In this document: piece after piece, positions 24,109 to 29,830 of the stretch
Layout of the letters: every line of letters starts with the position of its first letter
Position numbering within the stretch: the first letter of the stretch is position 1
Assembly (NCBI GenBank): GCA_035505375.1
Contig: DATJQV010000090.1
Location: 1-33,601 of the forward strand
From: a bacterium
GTDB lineage: Bacteria > Hydrothermota > Tepidihabitantia > Tepidihabitantales > Tepidihabitantaceae
Reading direction: 5' to 3'
Length of the DNA: 33,601 bases
Notes under the pieces: generated by a model
The model's input: only the letters and a program-made list of their open reading frames with translations
Database searches by the model: none
What the model was told of the DNA's origin: nothing
Made by a program: the position numbers and the translations under genes

Positions 24109-24245
24109 TCCGAGCTTCAGTCGTCATTCGAGTTTCGTGTTTCGAGCTTCTTTGACCTGTGTCCATCTGCGTGCATCCGTGGTCGTTCCTCTTCGTGGCT
24201 CTTCTCCGCCACTCTGAACTCTGGATTCTGGACTCTGGATTCTCC
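24109..24245 (+). repeat. Cluster of three dispersed repeat types before butyrate kinase
   Basis: In the gene-free stretch 23954-24296 there are, in order: a CATTCGAGTTTCGTGTTTCG block (inverted relative of 17396-17431); a TGTGTCCATCTGCGTGCATC block (like 27445-27474) plus CTCTTCGTGGCTCTTC; and a CTCTGAACTCTGGATTCTGG block that repeats GGATTCT/GGACTCT units. All are degenerate and none has an ORF of its own. Confidence 0.65.
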
Positions 24246-24261
24246 CCGTCCGCCTCGTGGT

Positions 24262-24289
24262 TTGACTTGCCCACGAGCAGCGGTAGACT
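24262..24289 (+). promoter_or_regulatory. Candidate leaderless promoter of butyrate kinase
   Basis: -35 TTGACT (24262-24267), 16-nt spacer, -10 TAGACT (24284-24289). The A of the ATG (24297) is 8 bases after the last base of the -10, about where transcription would start. No Shine-Dalgarno sequence precedes the ATG, so a leaderless mRNA is suggested. Confidence 0.5.
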
Positions 24290-24296
24290 AAGCAAC

Positions 24297-25385
24297 ATGT
24301 GGATTCTAGTCATAAATCCCGGCGGCGGGTCCACGAAGGTGGCCGTTTTCAACGGCGCCAAGCCCCTGTTCTCCGAGACGGTTGAGCACGCGCCCAACCA
24401 GCTAGTGCGGTTCGGCCACGTTCTCGACCAGTACGAACTGCGCAAGTCCGCGGTTCTCTCGGTGCTGGACAGGCACGCATTCGACCGCGCCAAGCTGCAG
24501 ACGATAGCGACCCGCGGCGGTCCGCTCCGGCCGTTGCCGGGCGGCGTCTATCGGATAACGCCCCACGTCGCCGCCGACATCCGCCACGGCCAGTACCAGA
24601 CACTGCACCCGGCGCTGCTCGGCCCGCTCATCGGGCTTGAGCTGTCGCAGGAGCTGGGCATCCCCGCCTATTTTGTTGACCCCGAGTCGACCGACGAGTT
24701 CCGTGACATCGCCCGGATTTCCGGCTTCAGCGGCATCCCTCGCATAGCTCTCTCCCACGCCCTGAGCTGTCGCGCGGTGGCCGAGGCCGCGGCCAGGAAG
24801 CTCAAGAAACCCTACAAGAAGTGCCGGCTGGTGGTCGCCCACCTTGGCACGGGCATTACCGTTGCCGTTCACGTGGGAGGCAGACAAGTCGACGCGACCA
24901 ATGCCAATGACGACGGCCCGTTCTCGCCGCAGCGTTCCGGCTCGCTGCCGCTGTCCGGCCTCGTCCACGCCTGCTACTCCGGGAACTACTCCGAGAAGGC
25001 GATTCTGAACCTGCTGACCCAGCGGGGCGGATTGATCTCCTACCTCGGAACGGACGACATCCGCAAAGTCGAGACAGCGATAACCGAGAACAACAAGTCG
25101 GCCGAGCTGGTATACCGGGCACTGGTCTATCAGGTGGCAAAGGAGATCGGCGCATACGTCGTCGCCTGCGAAGGCGGGCCGGACGCGGTCGTCCTGACCG
25201 GCGGGCTGACCCTGTCCGAGAAGTTCGTAGCCAACCTGAAGAAGTGGCTCGCGCCCCTCGATCTGAAGATAATCGTATTCCCCGGCGAAGAGGAAATGAC
25301 GGCCATGGCCAATCGCCTCCTCGCGGTGTTGACCGGTAAGGAAAAGGAACGCAACTATGACAAGGAAACTGCTCTCCGGGGATGA
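24297..25385 (+). CDS. buk: Butyrate kinase (branched-chain/aryl acyl kinase)
   Basis: 362 residues, the normal size for the family, from ATG 24297; the upstream extension in frame is repeat sequence. Acetate/butyrate kinase signatures are present: LVINPGGGSTKVAVF at the N-terminus (usual form NPGSTSTK), then AYFVDPESTDEF, VVAHLGTGITVAVHVGGRQV and DAVVLTGGL, ending near VFPGEEEMTAMA. The enzyme transfers phosphate between acyl-phosphate and ADP, giving ATP in fermentation. It overlaps iorA by 29 nt, so acyl-CoA from 2-oxoacid oxidation is the likely source. The phosphotransbutyrylase usually paired with it is absent from the window. Confidence 0.9.
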   Translation: MWILVINPGGGSTKVAVFNGAKPLFSETVEHAPNQLVRFGHVLDQYELRKSAVLSVLDRHAFDRAKLQTIATRGGPLRPLPGGVYRITPHVAADIRHGQYQTLHPALLGPLIGLELSQELGIPAYFVDPESTDEFRDIARISGFSGIPRIALSHALSCRAVAEAAARKLKKPYKKCRLVVAHLGTGITVAVHVGGRQVDATNANDDGPFSPQRSGSLPLSGLVHACYSGNYSEKAILNLLTQRGGLISYLGTDDIRKVETAITENNKSAELVYRALVYQVAKEIGAYVVACEGGPDAVVLTGGLTLSEKFVANLKKWLAPLDLKIIVFPGEEEMTAMANRLLAVLTGKEKERNYDKETALRG

Positions 25386-27351
25386 AGCAATCGCCCGGGG
25401 AGCCTGGGAGGCAGGCTGCCACGTGGCCGCTGCCTACCCAGGCACACCTTCCACCGAGATCCTCGAATCCCTTTCAACCTACAAAGACGTCTACTGCGAA
25501 TGGTCTACCAATGAAAAGGTAGCGCTGGAAGTCGCGCTCGGCGCCTCGATTGCGGGCGCGCGGTCGCTCGCCGCGATGAAGCACGTCGGCCTGAACGTCG
25601 CGGCCGATCCGCTCTTCTCGTCCGCCTACATCGGTGCGCGGGGCGGGTTTGTCATAGTGACCGCCGACGACCCCGGGCTCCACTCCTCGCAGAACGAACA
25701 GGACAACCGCTACTACGGCCTGATGGCCAAGATTCCCGTCCTCTGCCCGTCCGACTCGCAGGAGGCAAAGGACTTCACCCGTCGTGCGTTCGACATTTCC
25801 GAGCAGTTCGATATACCGGTCCTGTTGCGCATGACCACCCGCAGCGCCCATTCGTCGAGCGTCGTCGAGCTGGGCGAGCGCCTGCCCCGTCCGGTCAAAG
25901 GCTACGAAAAACAGATTACGAGAAACATGGTCCTGCCCGCATTCGCCAAGACGCGTCACGTCGACCTCGAACAGCGGCTGGACCGGGTCCGGGCATGGAA
26001 CGAGGAATGCGACCTCAACCGGATGGAGCAGGGCTCGCGGCAGATGGGAATCGTCTGTGACGGGGTCTCCTACCAGTACGCCCGCGAGGTCTTCCCTGAT
26101 GCGTCTTTCCTCAAACTCGGCATGGTCTGGCCATTCCCTCGCGAACTCGTCCGCCGCTTCGCCGCGACCGTAGACGAGCTCGTCGTCATCGAAGAGACGG
26201 ACCCATTCATCGAGACCCAAATCCGCGCGCTCAACCCGTCATCCGTCACCGGTCTCCCGTCAAAGATAACCGGCAAAGACAAGCTACCCCGTACCGACGA
26301 ACTCAGCCCCCGCGTCCTCCGCTCCTCCCTCGCGAAGGAAAGTGCGAACGCCGACGTGCAAACGCCGAATTCCGGAGCCGGACGTTCGGAGTTCGTCGCT
26401 CGGCGTCCGACGTTGCCCTCCCCGTCCTCCATTCCGCAGCATTCGTCATTCGACGCTCGGCGTTCGACATTGCCTGTGCAGGGTCTTCCCTCCCGCCCTC
26501 CCGCCCTCTGCCCGGGCTGCCCGCACACCGGCATCTTCTGGGGGCTGCAGAAGCAGAAACTAATCATTGGCGGCGACATCGGCTGCTACACCCTCGGCGG
26601 GCTGCCGCCGCACAGCGCCATGGACACCTGCATCGACATGGGCGCGTCCATCACCGTCGCCCACGGCTTCGACAAGGCGCTCGGCACCGCTGACCCGCGC
26701 CGGCGCGTCGCGTTCATCGGCGACTCCACCTTCTTCCACTCCGGCATCACCGGCCTTGTCAACACGGTCTACAACCAGTCGAACGTCATCACCATTATCA
26801 GCGACAACCGTACCACCGGCATGACCGGGCACCAGAACCACCCCGGAACCGGCGAAACCCTGATGGGCTCGTTCGGCCCCGTCATCAAACCCGAGGACGT
26901 AGCGAGAGCCTGCGGGGTCAAGAACGTGGTCGTCGTCGACCCTTACAAGGTCAAAGAAACCCGCAAAGTCGTACGCGAGTTGCTGGCCAAGAACGAACCC
27001 GCGGTCATTATCAACCGGAGAGCCTGCGCCCTGCACATCCGGCTCCACAACCCGCCGTTCGTAGTCGACACGGAAAAGTGCACCGGCTGCAAGACGTGCA
27101 TCAGCCTCGGCTGCCCGGCGCTGTCCTTCAGCGAGGCGCGGGACATGACCGAAACGTCCGACGTTTCGGATCGTGTCCCAAGCCGACCCAGCCGTGGCAA
27201 GGCGTGCATTGAGGAAACCATCTGCGTCGGCTGCGGCATGTGCGCCGACGTCTGCCCGCAGGAAGCCATCAGCCAAAGTGCGAATGCCGAAGTGCAAACG
27301 CCAAAGTCCGAAGTTCGGCGTTCGGCGTTCGGAGATCGGAGTTCATCGTGA
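25357..27351 (+). CDS. iorA: Indolepyruvate:ferredoxin oxidoreductase, alpha subunit, with three in-frame repeat insertions
   Basis: 664 residues; ATG 25357 after AAGGAA, overlapping buk. The N-terminal pyrimidine/TPP domain (1-190, AAAYPGTPSTEILESL) is followed by the transketolase C-like domain. Then come the TPP-binding half with CPGCPHTGIFWGL, GGDIGCYTLGGLPPHSAMDT and FIGDSTFFHSGI, and a C-terminal 2[4Fe-4S] ferredoxin domain (CTGCKTCISLGCPA… and CVGCGMCADVCPQEAI). It oxidises 2-oxoacids (typically aryl pyruvates) to acyl-CoA, CO2 and reduced ferredoxin. Oddities: a ~49-residue insert at 328-376 before CPGCPH; a ~17-residue insert between the two Fe-S motifs; and a ~24-residue tail after the second motif. 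Insert 1 and the tail share the same repeat. The frame is intact throughout. Confidence 0.93.
   Translation: MTRKLLSGDEAIARGAWEAGCHVAAAYPGTPSTEILESLSTYKDVYCEWSTNEKVALEVALGASIAGARSLAAMKHVGLNVAADPLFSSAYIGARGGFVIVTADDPGLHSSQNEQDNRYYGLMAKIPVLCPSDSQEAKDFTRRAFDISEQFDIPVLLRMTTRSAHSSSVVELGERLPRPVKGYEKQITRNMVLPAFAKTRHVDLEQRLDRVRAWNEECDLNRMEQGSRQMGIVCDGVSYQYAREVFPDASFLKLGMVWPFPRELVRRFAATVDELVVIEETDPFIETQIRALNPSSVTGLPSKITGKDKLPRTDELSPRVLRSSLAKESANADVQTPNSGAGRSEFVARRPTLPSPSSIPQHSSFDARRSTLPVQGLPSRPPALCPGCPHTGIFWGLQKQKLIIGGDIGCYTLGGLPPHSAMDTCIDMGASITVAHGFDKALGTADPRRRVAFIGDSTFFHSGITGLVNTVYNQSNVITIISDNRTTGMTGHQNHPGTGETLMGSFGPVIKPEDVARACGVKNVVVVDPYKVKETRKVVRELLAKNEPAVIINRRACALHIRLHNPPFVVDTEKCTGCKTCISLGCPALSFSEARDMTETSDVSDRVPSRPSRGKACIEETICVGCGMCADVCPQEAISQSANAEVQTPKSEVRRSAFGDRSSS
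26338..26483 (+). repeat. In-frame repeat insertion 1 in iorA
   Basis: Begins AAAGTGCGAACGCCGACGTG and matches 27275-27313 at about 34 of 39 bases. It continues with CATTCGTCATTCGACG and TCGGCGTTCGACATTG blocks of the kind seen in intergenic repeats. It encodes a Ser/Arg/Pro-rich linker (SANADVQTPNS…) between the two TPP-enzyme halves. Confidence 0.75.
27149..27169 (+). repeat. Short palindrome between the iorA Fe-S motifs
   Basis: A perfect 10-bp inverted repeat CCGAAACGTC / GACGTTTCGG around a single C. It encodes TETSDVSD in the linker between the two ferredoxin cluster motifs, where homologues normally have only a short turn. Confidence 0.65.
27275..27345 (+). repeat. In-frame repeat insertion 3 (C-terminal tail of iorA)
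   Basis: Begins AAAGTGCGAATGCCGAAGTG and continues with AAGTTCGGCGTTCGGCGTTC and GGAGATCGGAGTTC. It replaces the normal C-terminus after the last Fe-S motif with SANAEVQTPKSEVRRSAF and a few more residues. It ends 3 nt before the vestigial iorB start. Confidence 0.75.
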
Positions 27352-27386
27352 ATCTCTTGGTCTGCGGCGTCGGCAGCCAGCGCTCC
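27348..27386 (+). pseudogene. Vestigial first copy of the iorB start
   Basis: GTG 27348 overlaps the iorA stop (GTGA), the arrangement expected for a translationally coupled iorA-iorB pair. The frame reads MNLLVCGVGSQR, almost the same as the real iorB start MNILVCGVGGQG at 27527. It then runs straight into dispersed repeats (CCGTTTCGTGTC…). About 26 of 36 bases match the second copy, with many of the differences synonymous. Confidence 0.65.
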
Positions 27387-27510
27387 GTTTCGTGTCTTTC
27401 GTGCCTTCGTGGCTCAAATTCCTCGTTCTGCTCCGAACCCCATCAGTGTCCATCTGCGTTCATCTGTGGTTTCGCTCTGTCCGTTTCGTGTCTTTCGTGC
27501 TTTCGTGGCT
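27385..27510 (+). repeat. Paired dispersed repeats between iorA and iorB
   Basis: Two copies of a 30-bp unit (CCGTTTCGTGTCTTTC… to …TTCGTGGCT, at 27385-27414 and 27481-27510) differ at one base. They flank a GTGTCCATCTGCGTTCATCT block. The second copy is identical over 28 bases to 6493-6520 (opposite strand). The middle block resembles 24160-24178. Confidence 0.8.
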
Positions 27511-27526
27511 TAGATCGGAGTCCCTC

Positions 27527-28195
27527 ATGAACATTCTCGTCTGCGGTGTCGGCGGTCAGGGCGTGCTGCTCTTCTCCAACATCGTCTCGGAACTGGCATT
27601 GACCGCCGGGCTCGACGTCAAGAAGTCGGAAGTCCACGGCATGGCTCAGCGCGGCGGCTCGGTCACCAGCCACATCCGCTACGCGCCAAAGGTAGCGTCG
27701 CCGCTTATCGAAGAAGGAACCGCGGACATCATCGTGGCCTTCGAGATGATGGAAGCGCTCCGCTACATCCACTTCCTGCGCCCGGACGGAAAACTCATCT
27801 ACGACTCGCACCGCATCGACCCACTCCCGGTCTCAACCGGCGTGGTCGAACGCCCGACCGATGAGAAACTCAACCAACTCCTGACCGAGAGCATGGAAAA
27901 AACGGGGACTGTCCACGGAAAACAGGGACTGTCCCGCGCTGAGTCCGTCGCAAGCGATCCGGGGGACTGTCCCTCGTTTTCCGCACGGTCAGTCTGCGTG
28001 CCGGCGTTCGCCGCCGCCCTCAAACTCGGCAACGCCCGTGTGCAGAACGTAGTGATGCTCGGGGCCATATCCACCTTCCTTGAGTTCCCGGAAGAGGCCT
28101 ACCACCAGGCCATCACGAACCGCGTGAAGCCCAAGGTGGTCGACCTCAACCTCAAGGCCTTTGCCGAAGGCCGCGCGCTCTGCGGCCGCGCGTAG
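27527..28195 (+). CDS. iorB: Indolepyruvate:ferredoxin oxidoreductase, beta subunit, with internal repeat insertion
   Basis: 222 residues from ATG 27527, with CGGAG 8 nt upstream; the open frame upstream is repeat sequence. This is the gamma-domain fold of 2-oxoacid oxidoreductases: MNILVCGVGGQGVLLFSNIV, then EVHGMAQRGGSVTSHIRY, and a C-terminal NVVMLGAISTFLEFPEEAYH. It partners IorA in electron transfer from TPP to ferredoxin. Residues ~124-153 (KTGTVHGKQGLSRAESVASD and following) have no counterpart in the family and coincide with a GGGACTGTCCC inverted-repeat element; removing them restores the usual spacing before VPAFAAALKLGN. It is separated from iorA by 175 nt of repeats, unusual for a normally overlapping pair. 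Confidence 0.92.
   Translation: MNILVCGVGGQGVLLFSNIVSELALTAGLDVKKSEVHGMAQRGGSVTSHIRYAPKVASPLIEEGTADIIVAFEMMEALRYIHFLRPDGKLIYDSHRIDPLPVSTGVVERPTDEKLNQLLTESMEKTGTVHGKQGLSRAESVASDPGDCPSFSARSVCVPAFAAALKLGNARVQNVVMLGAISTFLEFPEEAYHQAITNRVKPKVVDLNLKAFAEGRALCGRA
27916..27983 (+). repeat. Inverted-repeat element inside iorB
   Basis: Left arm CGGAAAAC-A-GGGACTGTCCC (27916-27935) and right arm GGGACTGTCCC-TC-GTTTTCCG (27963-27983) are complementary except at the centre base and one extra base. They enclose 27 nt. A third GGGGACTGTCC lies at 27904-27914. The look is that of a REP/BIME- or MITE-like unit; its length keeps iorB in frame. Confidence 0.75.
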
Positions 28196-28219
28196 ACTCG
28201 CGACCAACCGGCAATAGCA

Positions 28220-28235
28220 CCCGACGAGAGTCGGG
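28220..28235 (+). terminator. Weak terminator-like hairpin after iorB
   Basis: CCCGAC-GAGA-GTCGGG with a GNRA-type loop, 25 nt beyond the iorB stop, followed by CAGTTCTGCTTC. Short and without a clean U-run. Confidence 0.4.
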
Positions 28236-28256
28236 CAGTTCTGCTTCGCGCTCAGC

Positions 28257-28544
28257 ACTCATCGCCCGTTTCAAAGCTCCCTCAAAAGCTCGCCGGAAAG
28301 CTCGTCTCAGAGTTCGCCGGAAAGTATCCTAGAATGCATACTCGAAAGCGCACTGCATAGCTTCTTCCATTGCTCATCTCAAAGCTCGCCTCATCGCTTC
28401 GTGCATTGCTCATTTCAGAGTTCAGCGCATCGCTTCTTTCATCGCTCGCGGCAAAGCTCAGTCGAAAGCTCGCGTCAAAGCTCGTCTGAGAACTCCGATC
28501 AAAGCTCATCTCAAGGCTCGTTTCATGGCTTAGTCGAAAGCTCC
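28257..28544. repeat. 24-unit, 12-bp tandem array
   Basis: 288 bases fall into exactly 24 units of 12 with no indel. The consensus is about nnn-CAAAGCTCG, with recurrent variants CATCGCTTC, CATTGCTCA and CAGAGTTCG. The two central variable bases change mostly together (AA, TT, TC). The minus strand stays open and would read S-(F/N/D)-x-x tetrapeptides (SFEM, SNAR, SDEA). However, the only start is a TTG without a ribosome site, so coding is doubtful. It lies just after the iorAB operon. Confidence 0.9.
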
Positions 28545-28869
28545 TCAAAGGGCATGCCCCCGGGCGACCCCTATATGCGGACTTTGCGCGACGCAACAGG
28601 GCTTAACGGACTGAGATTAATTGAGTTATGAGTAGTTTCGGAGAATCACTAGGACATCAGTTCTTTTGGGCCTTGCGCGACCCCGAAATCAGCCCGCCCG
28701 CGCGTCGGGAAGCTCATCGGAGGGCTCATGGCCGCGCCCGGGGTTCCGGCCAAACCGCGTTCCGGCCGTTTGCTCCGCTTATCCCCTCCCTTCCCGCTCG
28801 CCTTCCCGGCACACTCGAATCCTCGGGTCCTTGCCCTCTTACCCCCTCTCTCCTCACTCTTTCCTCCGC
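28545..28869. other. Gene-free stretch after the 12-bp array
   Basis: I see no convincing gene here. There is an AT-rich patch at 28612-28632 (GAGATTAATTGAGTTATGAG) and a C/T-rich run at 28773-28868, both without ribosome site plus ORF combinations that look coding. Confidence 0.5.
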
Positions 28870-28897
28870 TTGACAGCTGGGAGATTCCGAGTAGCTT
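28870..28897 (+). promoter_or_regulatory. Candidate promoter of the zinc-ribbon gene
   Basis: -35 TTGACA (28870-28875), 16-nt spacer, -10 TAGCTT (28892-28897). The -35 is perfect and the -10 weak, but the spacing matches the other promoters in the window. The predicted leader is ~65 nt. Confidence 0.45.
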
Positions 28898-28968
28898 TCA
28901 GACATGGAGACTGAGTCTTTGCCAACCTCGATGAAGGCTCGAAGCAAGTCCGCGCCCGTCAACCAGTG

Positions 28969-29781
28969 ATGGGCATGGAGCCAAGTACGTCACAAGATCA
29001 CCCGCGACACATGGCATTCCTGCAGGAACTCAAAGCTGTTCTCACACATCAACCTCGCTGCCCCAACTGCAGGCACCCTTTGGAGCAGATGCCCACGCGG
29101 AAGAAGAAGTGTCCAACATGCGGTGAGTTCATGTACGTGAGGACCAGGCCGAGCGACCGCAAGAAGGTCGTAGTGACAAAGAACCAGGCGAACGCCATTG
29201 AGGAGCAGTGGGCGCACTACCATCAGGATCAGGCGATGGCCCGCCTAACAAGTCATCCCGACTACAGCGCGGCTGCGAGGAGGCTGCGCAGAACGCTGGG
29301 CCGCGAGCCCACGGCCGATGAAAGCAAGCTCGAGATAAGCCTTCGAGAAGCGGCTAGACACAGAAGGAAACATGATTGGGGCTTGTATCGCAACTCAGTA
29401 CTGGACGCCGCGACCGCTCTCCAAACGCTGGGAAGAGCCGACGAGTCCCTGCGAAAACATCTCGAGGTCTGCTATCTGGACGTGAACGGCCCCCAAAACT
29501 GCGGAGGCATCCCCGAGAACTTGGGGGACGAGTACGCTCCTTTCGACCCCAACACGCCCGCTGCTGTGCCCGCACGAGGTGTTCTGCTGGCAGCAATCGA
29601 CCTTGGGTGTAAACTATGCCAAGACCCGCTTGAACCCGACCTCGGGTGCGACATGGACAAACTCAGGGATATGTTCCTTTCTGTGGCAGCCGAGACTCAA
29701 CGGGACCTGCGCCTTCCCGTTACCCCCGAAGTAGCCTGGGGCAACATAAACGCCGAACTCGCCCGCACCTGCGATACCTAG
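28969..29781 (+). CDS. Zinc-ribbon protein of unknown function
   Basis: 270 residues from ATG 28969; a GTG directly before it is an alternative, and no clear ribosome site precedes either. A treble-clef/zinc ribbon is visible near the N-terminus: C31-P-N-C34 … C48-P-T-C51, within RCPNCRHPLEQMPTRKKKCP. The rest is helical and charged (GREPTADESKLEISLREAAR, YRNSVLDAATALQTLGRADE, a TPR-like stretch). It then runs into a Cys-containing region (CGGIPENLGDEYAPFDPNTP … CKLCQDP). I do not recognise the family. Members with this layout occur as accessory genes, and the position next to repeats fits that. It probably shares a transcript with the SBBP propeller 49 nt downstream. Confidence 0.7.
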   Translation: MGMEPSTSQDHPRHMAFLQELKAVLTHQPRCPNCRHPLEQMPTRKKKCPTCGEFMYVRTRPSDRKKVVVTKNQANAIEEQWAHYHQDQAMARLTSHPDYSAAARRLRRTLGREPTADESKLEISLREAARHRRKHDWGLYRNSVLDAATALQTLGRADESLRKHLEVCYLDVNGPQNCGGIPENLGDEYAPFDPNTPAAVPARGVLLAAIDLGCKLCQDPLEPDLGCDMDKLRDMFLSVAAETQRDLRLPVTPEVAWGNINAELARTCDT

Positions 29782-29830
29782 GCATGTACATAAGCGCCGC
29801 ATTGCAGACACAACAGGAAGGAGGAACAGT

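Noticed and set aside
23114-24493. 459-aa minus-strand ORF across methyltransferase and butyrate kinase
   Set aside because: It covers three unrelated plus-strand features and repeats; no domain or ribosome site.
28257-28544. 12-bp array as a CRISPR array
   Set aside because: Units are contiguous with no constant repeat alternating with unique 30-40 bp spacers, and no cas gene is nearby.
28282-28596. Minus-strand ORF over the 12-bp array as a real protein
   Set aside because: The start is a TTG without a ribosome site; openness follows simply from a period divisible by three.
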